Position numbers and translations under genes: made by a program. A stretch of DNA of 64,000 nucleotides from Phascolarctos cinereus. Its lineage: Eukaryota > Chordata > Mammalia > Diprotodontia > Phascolarctidae. The stretch lies in assembly GCF_002099425.1 (NCBI RefSeq), contig NW_018343982.1, forward strand, positions 6,917,501 through 6,981,500, read 5' to 3'. The notes beneath the pieces are model-generated. The model worked only from the letters and a program-made list of their open reading frames with translations. It had not been told where the DNA came from and made no database searches. Shown here one piece after another: positions 57,286 to 64,000 of the stretch; the stretch's first letter is position 1, and each line of letters begins with the position of its first letter.

Positions 57286-57875
57286 TGACACTAGTTTCTT
57301 TTCTCTAAGACAATAATGGGTGCTGGAAAATCAATAAATACTCAAACATGCTCCCAGTTTCCCAGGTAGAGAGAGGGAACATTTCTCCCTGGTCTACCTG
57401 TTCTTGCCTACCATATAGCAGATGTCAGTGGGGGGTGGGCTGGGCACACTGTTCATGGAGGGTTCATTTGAATTTCGTATATAGAGAGTTTTAAGCTGAA
57501 CTGCGACTCCCACCCCCAACCTTTTTATTTCAGGATAGGGCTGATATTGTTTGTGCTGTTGGGGCCACACAACTGTGTTTTTCTAAGTCTCAGTAGACAA
57601 GAAGGAGCACAAATAACCAGCTTAACCTCAACACACAGAGCAGAAGGAAGGTCTTAGGCATTCAGAGCACCATGGACTTTAGACAGAGTTTTTTCAAAAA
57701 CACATTCAGGTCCAAATATGTTTTGGGTCTTTGGTGGCACCCACTTTAGGGTTTGCCAGCTGTAAAAGTTATGGGGAAAGAGCTCCAGATGTTCCTTGGC
57801 TCCACTATGGGGCAACCTTAGCCATAGACTCTGCCACATGGTCTGGCAGCCCATGTAGGGCTCAGGGAACAGAAT
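57113..57875. other. No gene recognised
   Basis: Apart from the tail of duplication copy 1 (to about 57285), no gene, RNA or repeat is recognised. Confidence 0.45.
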
Positions 57876-57894
57876 TTTCCACACACACACACGT

Positions 57895-57958
<64 letters not shown>

Positions 57959-58050
57959 AGAACCTTGGAAATATATATAATATATATATACATATATATA
58001 TATATATGTGTATATATGTGTGTGTGTGTGTGTGTATATATAATTTTTTT
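57876..58050 (+). repeat. Composite (CA)-(GT)-(GA)-(TA)-(TG) microsatellite
   Basis: CACACACACACGTGTGTGTG forms a perfect inverted repeat at 57882-57905, followed by about 16 GA units, a TA-rich block and a GTGTGT block. Confidence 0.95.
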
Positions 58051-58054
58051 GTGA

Positions 58055-58330
58055 GCTTGAAATCTTATGAACTTATAAATGTTATGGGTAATATGAGTGT
58101 AGGAATTGAATCAGGAAAGTACTAGAAGTGTTTGTGGAACCATGAGTTGCTCTGTTTGGCTAAATGGTAGTGTGTAGGGGATAAGCATAGGATCAGGCTG
58201 AAGAGGTAGGTAGGTGTGACCTACCTTCTGGAGAGATGGGCTACCAAATTTGGGCTCCTTGGTGGAAAAATTATATTGGAAAGCCCATGAAGGAGGGGTG
58301 AAGGTCAGGAAGACAACATGTATACATGTA
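58055..58330 (+). repeat. Ancient duplication, copy 2 (no SINE)
   Basis: Sister of 56730-57285, with the empty site where copy 1 carries the SINE ('tgtgtaggggataagcatag'). Confidence 0.6.
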
Positions 58331-58474
58331 ACTATATTCAAAATGAATACAAGACAAATTTTAGGGGCAGTATTAGCAGCTGTAGGTATTAGGAAAGGCC
58401 TTATGTAGTAGGTGGTGTCTGAGCTGATCTTGGAAGGAAATGAGCGATTCTAAGAGGCCAGGATGAGGAGGGAG

Positions 58475-58600
58475 TAAGTACATTCTTGAGGGCAGGGGCC
58501 CTAGTTTACAATTCTTCTGTTTCCCAGCAGAACACAGGATTGACCACATAGAGATTGCCTAATAAATAGTTATTCATCTATTCATACATCAGTAAGTCAA
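58475..58600 (+). mobile_element. L2 terminus
   Basis: 'attcttgagggcaggggccc', 'ttgcctaataaatagttatt'. Confidence 0.7.
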
Positions 58601-58679
58601 GAATCTGTTATATTCTCAGTGGGTGACTTTTCTGCATTGCTGCAGATCACCACCCTTCTAAATCTATGATTCTGTGATC

Positions 58680-58870
58680 TTAGAGAAGTACTGAAAGTTT
58701 AGAAAGTTCAATGAGTTACCTGCAGTCACCCAGCTAGTAAATGTCAAAGGTAGAGTTTGAACTCAGGTCTTACTGATTCCAAGCCCAGTACTCCATCCAT
58801 TCTGTCAAGTTGCCCTATTTCCCATCTATTCATTCATTAAATATTTATTGATTGCCTTGTTGATTTACTG
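58680..58870 (-). repeat. MIR antisense and L2-like tail
   Basis: 'cacccagctagtaaatgtca', 'gagtttgaactcaggtctta', then 'attcattaaatatttattga'. Confidence 0.65.
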
Positions 58871-59014
58871 ATTATAAACTTTTATCTGATTTCCACTTGA
58901 AAAGACCTCTGCCCTTGGAGTAGAACTTAAGGGCCTGAGGGGACTCCCTGTCAAAAAGTCTGATAGTACTTTGTCCATACTTTGCTTATCCAACTTTCTA
59001 TCTAGTCTATCTTG

Positions 59015-59021
59015 TACGTGT

Positions 59022-59072
<51 letters not shown>

Positions 59073-59080
59073 TGTGTATA
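59015..59080 (+). repeat. (GT)n microsatellite
   Basis: About 30 GT units with few interruptions. Z-DNA-prone. Confidence 0.95.
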
Positions 59081-59334
59081 ACTGTTTTATCTCCCTTATT
59101 AGATTCTGGTCAACCTTATGTCTCAGCCTTCCTTAGGCAAGCAGAAAGGGCTCTCTCTCCCCTTTAAAGATTTCCCCACATTCTCCCTTTGCCACTTGCC
59201 CTAGGGTTTATCTTGGAGAAAACCAGGATGAAGCATCCCCCTTCTGAGTCCATTGCTACTTGCAAAACTGGGCAATACTTTCTTACCATCTATGGTAATA
59301 ATAATTTAGTACCCATTAAAACTTTCAGCTAGAT

Positions 59335-59545
59335 TTCATAGGGTTCTAAGATTGCTGATTTAGAGCTTAGAAGGGTCTGTAGAGGTCATGTACTCCAACC
59401 TCCTCATTTTACTTATGAAGGCATTGAGACCCAAAGAAGATAATTTACATAAGATCACACAGATAATACGTGACAGAGTCAGGATTTGAATCCAGGTCTT
59501 CAGACCCCCAAATCTAGTGCTCTTTCTACTGCTACAGTTATCTTT
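59335..59545 (-). repeat. MIR3 SINE, antisense
   Basis: 'ctgatttagagcttagaagg', 'ccaacctcctcattttactt', 'ggatttgaatccaggtcttc'. Confidence 0.78.
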
Positions 59546-59739
59546 CTTTAGCTACTTTCTGGTTTTGGTAGAAGCATCAGGATTTCCCCTGATGGGAGGG
59601 GACTAGCTACTCACAGAGAGACCAGCGACACCTGGGCAGTTGGCCACCCTGGCCCCATTGCACTGAGTTTTGACTCATCTGTCTCTCTTCTGCCTGTTTA
59701 CCTTCCTTGCTCTTCCATCTTACAATGGAATACTTCCCA

Positions 59740-59942
59740 CAGATAATTAGAATTACAGAGCTGATGGGGACCTTAGACAGCATCTAGTCCAATGAGGTGT
59801 GGAAACTAAGGGGAAGTGACTTGGCTTGTCAAAAACAACTAGTTTGGTGTCACCCAACTTGTTAGAGGCCAAATCAGGATGAGAACCTCGGTCACCCGCC
59901 TCCCAGCCTAGTGCCCTATTCACTGTACTGTGCTTCCTTTGC
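59740..59942 (-). repeat. MIR3 SINE, antisense
   Basis: 'attagaattacagagctgat', 'cagcatctagtccaatgag', 'gccctattcactgtactgtg'. Confidence 0.72.
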
Positions 59943-60190
59943 ATTTTTGAAGCAGATTTAAGCTGAGGCTCTCAATTTCTAGATACATCCCCTTGAATAG
60001 CAAAACTCATCCTGAGATATTCTTGTGCTCACTACAGCGCTAGGCACTATTTCCTCTCTCCAGCTCTAAAAGAGGCATTTAACCCTAAGAAGAAGAGAGA
60101 GATATGGAAGGAGTTGGCTCCAACATAACCTCTAAGTTCTTTTCCAATTCTTGTATACTGGAATTCTTCAATTTTTTGTAAAAGTAGAAC

Positions 60191-60318
60191 CCCCTACTTT
60201 CTTTTTTTTTTTAATTTAATTTTTTTTTTTTAGGCAATTGGGGTTAAGTGACTTGCCCAGGATCACACAGCTAGTAAGTGTCAAGTGTTTGGTCGGAGGC
60301 TGGATCCCCTACTTTTCT
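60191..60318 (-). repeat. 5'-truncated SINE, antisense, with duplication
   Basis: T runs, 'caattggggttaagtgactt', 'ggatcacacagctagtaagt'. It breaks off at 60304. CCCCTACTTTCTT on the left recurs as CCCCTACTTTTCTT on the right. Confidence 0.88.
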
Positions 60319-60431
60319 TAAAAGGGCAATTGTCTTCTAGATTCCCTCTTGGAGTCTCCCTTCTCCTCCTTGCTTTCTCAGTTACTTCGGCTTTTACTCA
60401 TGAAAATAGTTCTGCTCTCATTATCTCTTTA

Positions 60432-60690
60432 GAGCAGCTAGGTAGTACAGTGGACACAGCACTGAGCCTAGAGTCAGGAAGCCCTGAATTCAAATCTAGC
60501 CTCAGGTACTTACTAGCTGTGTGACCCTGGGCAAGCTACTCAACCTCTACTTGCCTCAGTTTCTTCATCTGAAAAATAGGTGTAATAATAGAACCTGTCT
60601 CTCTGATTAAATGAGATAATAATCGTAAAGTGCTTAGCTCAGTGTCTGGAATATAGTTAGTGCTATGTAAATGTTATCTAATAGCTATTC
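60432..60690 (+). repeat. Therian MIR-type SINE, full length
   Basis: 'agcagctaggtagtacagtg', 'gaattcaaatctagcctcag', 'taaatgagataataatcgta', 'gtgctatgtaaatgttatct'. Confidence 0.82.
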
Positions 60691-60761
60691 ATAACATTGA
60701 ACCTACAGGAAGTAAAATACTTCACTTGCCATACAGTTGGGGATTCTTTCCAGTCTGGTTT

Positions 60762-60920
<159 letters not shown>

Positions 60921-60944
60921 CAGAATCACAGGCTTTGGAGGATA

Positions 60945-61075
60945 GTAGGGACATTGAAAATCACCAAGTCACTTTGCAGAAGAGAAAATAAGGTCTAGAG
61001 ACTGGAAGTGACTTACTTAGGATTCCGGTAGAGTTTTGAGGCTGACCTGTCTGACTTCAAATCCTTTGCTTTTTG
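60945..61075 (-). repeat. MIR3-like fragment, antisense
   Basis: 'gaaaataaggtctagagact', 'ggaagtgacttacttagga'. Confidence 0.5.
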
Positions 61076-61107
61076 GACTATACTATACTGACTCATAGGG
61101 GTGCGTA

Positions 61108-61135
61108 TGTGTGGTGTGTGTGTGTGTGTGTGTAT
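61108..61135 (+). repeat. (GT)n microsatellite
   Basis: About ten GT units. Confidence 0.9.
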
Positions 61136-61450
61136 CTGTCTGTCTCCCCAACTAGACTAAACTTCTCGAGGGCAGGGATGATATCTTTTATTTTTTTTCT
61201 TTGCCTCACTATGCCTAGCTTCTGGCTACATTAGATTATTCTCCAGTCCCTCCTCCCCACTCCCCCCAATATCTGCAAATTCCTGCAACGTGATTGATGA
61301 AGCCTTGCCTGATTCCCACCTCCATGCCTCTCCCTTGCACTCCTCAGCCAGAAGTGATTTCCCCCTCCTATGAACTCCTATAGTACTTTGTTTCTACCTG
61401 GCTTGTCAAACTTGTACATTCTAGCTTGTACTAGAATTGTGTGCCGGTCT
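61136..61450 (+). mobile_element. L2 3' UTR and CR1/L3 3' end
   Basis: First the L2 block ('aaacttctcgagggcaggga', 'tgcctagcttctgg'), then LINE text of the CR1/L3 type ('gatgaagccttgcctgattc', 'actcctatagtactttgttt'). Confidence 0.6.
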
Positions 61451-61454
61451 TGTC

Positions 61455-61680
61455 TCCCTTATTTGACTTGTATAATAACCGTAAATCGCATTTATAATGC
61501 TTCATAGATTGCAAAAAGCTTTCTTCATAGCAACTGTGTCAAGTGTTCAGAAGAGTTGTTATTATGCCCATTTGAAAGGTGAAGCAATTGAGTCTCAGAC
61601 AGTTTGAATGATTTGAGTCGGGACTCAGATACAACTTTTTAAACTCTCTCATTTGCACCATACTGCCACTCATGTAAGCT
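61455..61680 (-). repeat. MIR-type SINE, antisense
   Basis: 'atcgcatttataatgcttca', 'gttattatgcccatttgaaa', 'tcatttgcaccatactgcc'. Confidence 0.62.
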
Positions 61681-62689
61681 CCAATAGCTAGGGCCCGTGG
61701 CTCTCTCTCCAGCTAGCTAGAGGTTCTTGAGGCTAGGGCCTCCACTAGGAAGTGCCCATTAATGATTTACTGAATAATTTGAAAAGTGTTTTGTGAGTTA
61801 AAAGTAGTTCCAAACTTTTAGTTCTGAAGGTGTTCTCCATCACATGGGGCTTGAACAGGGTGAGACTGAACGTTTCATCCAGGTTAGGAGTATATTGGGA
61901 ACATTTTAAAAAACAGTGGGAGCCTAGGTTGGGATAGGACTCCTTATCCTTTCTGGATAAGGAGAATGCAGGGGCCCACTATTGCTGGGGCCCCTTTAAT
62001 GGAGGGAAAGGGAGTTTTGAGATTGGAATTTTCATGCTGAGTCTGATTTGGCTTCTTAGGAGTCAGAGGAGGATGGGCAAAGCAGGATTCTAAGGGCCAG
62101 GCCTTCGCAGGTGACTCTGCTTAGAGGGGGCAGGTGCCTGAGTAGGAGGCTCCACCCAGACTTAATCAGCTGCACTTTTGCCATGTTTCTGGGTAAAACT
62201 AAATGAAAGCAGAACACGCACTATACTTAATTCTCCCCAGACAGTGGTTTACTGGGAGCCTGAACAGAACATGAAGATGGAACAGCTGGAAAGCAGAAGA
62301 GTCACCAAGTGAGTAAATGGATTATGGGTGTGGATAGGAGAATTGAGTAGTAGATTGAAATAATATTGTATTGGTGAATGAAAATAAAATAAGAGGTTCA
62401 TTTCCATCAATGAAGGAAAAAGTGTTGGCTTCAGAGATCTATTATTCCAAAAAAATTTTTTTTTCCATATGCCTTGCTTGAAGACCAACCACAAATTACC
62501 AGGATGGGGGGGGGGATAGAATTAAGTCCCTCTTTGAAAGGGAGATTTGATCTTACCCTCTCTGTTAGTAAGATTCGATGATATTCTTCCACTTTTGCTT
62601 TGTTTTCAGAGGTGTCTTCATGCTCCTGGGGTGGGAGATGGTTATAGTAAGTTGTAGAATCGGGATTAGAATGTAAATCTGTTGCGAAT
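61681..62689. other. No gene recognised
   Basis: Unique-looking sequence including a G run at 62505-62513. No gene or repeat recognised. Confidence 0.45.
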
Positions 62690-62778
62690 TTGCAAGTAGG
62701 GATTGTTGTCATTCTTTGTACTTGCATCGCCAGTGTCTGGCATATAGTAGACACTTGCTAGATAATTGTTTGATTTGA
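62690..62778 (+). mobile_element. L2 terminus
   Basis: 'gtcattctttgtacttgcat', 'gtgtctggcatatagtagac', 'ataattgtttgattt'. Confidence 0.7.
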
Positions 62779-63074
62779 ACCAAGGTCCTCTGATTTCAAA
62801 TCGACCATATTTTCCTCCTCATACCATGCCTAAGGAGAAATAGTTTAATTACATAAAACAGCATATCAAAATAAGGTCAAGTAGGACAATAGTGGGCAAA
62901 TGAAGCTGGAGATAGTATGGGTTATGGCCATGCTGGTGTGCCAGGATGAAGAGTGTGGCTTCATCCAGTAAGATTTTGTAGTCTGTATTAATGCTATCAA
63001 TGTTTCATTTTCTACCTTATGTTGTGTGGAAAATCAAATTGTCTTTTATGAAATACTTTCAGGACTTTTTCCTT

Positions 63075-63478
63075 AATCATTCAATCATGTATACCTCTTT
63101 TTTTTTTTGGGTTAGGCAATGGGGTTAAGTGACTTGCCCAGGGTCACACAGCTAGTAAGTGTTATGTTTCTGAGGCCGGATTTGAACTCAGGTCCTCCTG
63201 ACTTCAAGGCCAGTGCTCTATCCACTGCGCCACCTATCTGTCCCCATGTCTACCTTTTTGTGACCCCATTTGGGGTTTTCTTGACAAAGATGCTAGAGTG
63301 ATTTGCCATTTCCTTCTCCAGCTCATTTTACAGATGAGGAAACTGAGGCAAACAGGGTTAAGTGATTTTGCCAGGGTCACATAGCTAGTAAGTGTCTGAG
63401 GCCAGATTTGGGCTCAGGAAAATGAGTCTTTCTGACTCTAGGCACCACACTCTATCTGCTGCACCACTTATTTACCCT
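63075..63478 (-). repeat. MAR1-like CORE-SINE split by a short SINE
   Basis: The MAR1-like head ('attcaatcatgtatacct') continues after the younger SINE as 'catgtctacctttttgtgac', 'ccatttccttctccagctca', 'gaaactgaggcaaacagggt'. The younger antisense SINE occupies about 63101-63242 ('ggcaatggggttaagtgact', 'cactgcgccacctatctgtc') and is flanked by an imperfect CATGTATACCT / CATGTCTACCT duplication. Confidence 0.87.
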
Positions 63479-63544
63479 TCTCTTTAGTCCTTTCCTGAAG
63501 GGAAGGGGGAGTTGTAAGGTTTATATGAAGCAGCATCTAGCATG

Positions 63545-63900
63545 ACATTATTCAAAAAATAATAATGACAGGTAGCAATTATTCCAAAATGCTTTACATA
63601 GGTCACCTCATTTGATCCTCACAACAGCCCTGTGAGGCAGGTGCTATTCTTCTTCTTATTTTATAGATGACGAAGTTGAGGCTGAGAGATGTTAAGTAAT
63701 CTACCCACAGCCCTTTTTTGCATTGTCTTTCCTATTAGAATGGAGGCTCCTGAAGGATAGGTTGTCTTTCTTTCCTCCTCCATGTCTGGCACATAAGCAC
63801 TTAATAAATGCTTGATCCATTATGCAATGAGGAAGTATCTGAGGTAGGATTCAAACTCAGGTCTTCCTGAATACCGAATCCAATAGTCAATATTACAATT
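63545..63900 (-). repeat. MIR antisense, split by an L2 terminus
   Basis: MIR part 'tcctcacaacagccctgtga', 'ttttatagatgacgaagttg' breaks at about 63714 and resumes at 63828 ('gaggtaggattcaaactcag'). The interruption is a sense L2 end ('attagaatggaggctcctga', 'gcacttaataaatgcttgat'). Confidence 0.7.
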
Positions 63901-64000
63901 TAAGTGTAGCTTGAGCATGACTCTGATTTCAATCTTTTTTTCTTTTTTTTGGCTCTTGCTGTCTCTTCCTGGGCTAGAGCTGGCTGTCTTACCTCACCTA

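Noticed and set aside
57731-58054. 107-codon open frame ending in VCVCVCV
   Set aside because: Driven by CA/GT/GA/TA microsatellites.

Overview
The window is vertebrate nuclear DNA from a marsupial. It carries many short SINEs of the marsupial tRNA-like/CORE type (body reading 'gcagctaggtgg...', A- or AAACC-rich tail), marsupial-type L1, L2, CR1/L3, MIR and MIR3 pieces, and hAT-type DNA transposon remnants. The short SINEs look most like the Australasian marsupial WSINE type, so an Australidelphian species is my best guess; that is inference. I found no intact protein-coding gene and no convincing host exon. It reads as intergenic or intronic sequence built from about 200 million years of layered insertions.

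Layout. 1-5.9 kb: mostly unassigned sequence with old MIR, L2 and hAT scraps. 5.9-7.4 kb: an L1 that has its 5' end and most of ORF1 but no 3' end, flanked by a perfect 15-bp target-site duplication. 7.4-10.4 kb: a possible retrocopy tail and MIRs. 10.4-14.8 kb: two related LTR pieces in opposite orientation, one with retroviral leader and gag start, with a processed SHMT1 pseudogene (about 2.5 kb, poly-A, AATAAA, target-site duplication) lodged against the leader. 15-29 kb: dense SINEs, L2, MIR3, CR1/L3 and a long TTCC tract. 30-37 kb: L2 copies, one with a decayed reverse transcriptase, L1 3' ends nested in MIR copies, and a long-hairpin hAT MITE. 38-41 kb: a Ty3/gypsy integrase fossil and an LTR-plus-leader candidate. 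43.8-44.1 kb: repeat-free sequence rich in developmental transcription-factor motifs, a candidate conserved element. 45.5-48.3 kb: antisense L1 interrupted by a SENP3 processed pseudogene and by a SINE. 48.5-53.4 kb: about 5 kb of AT-rich sequence with few recognisable repeats. 53.7-54.8 kb: a possible retroviral 3' end. 55.1 kb: a 7SL RNA pseudogene. 56.2-58.3 kb: old local tandem duplications, one dated by a SINE present in only one copy. 58-64 kb: microsatellites, MIR, L2, CR1/L3 and SINEs.

Nothing here works together as an operon or pathway. The useful content is the insertion history: L1 machinery moved host mRNAs (SHMT1, SENP3), 7SL RNA and SINEs, and nested copies give relative ages. 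The best leads are the 3'-truncated L1 with a clean duplication, the Ty3/gypsy integrase relic, the 56-58 kb duplication and the candidate conserved element near 43.9 kb. Family names were assigned by eye from memory of consensus sequences; no database search was run, and repeat edges are approximate by 5-30 bases.
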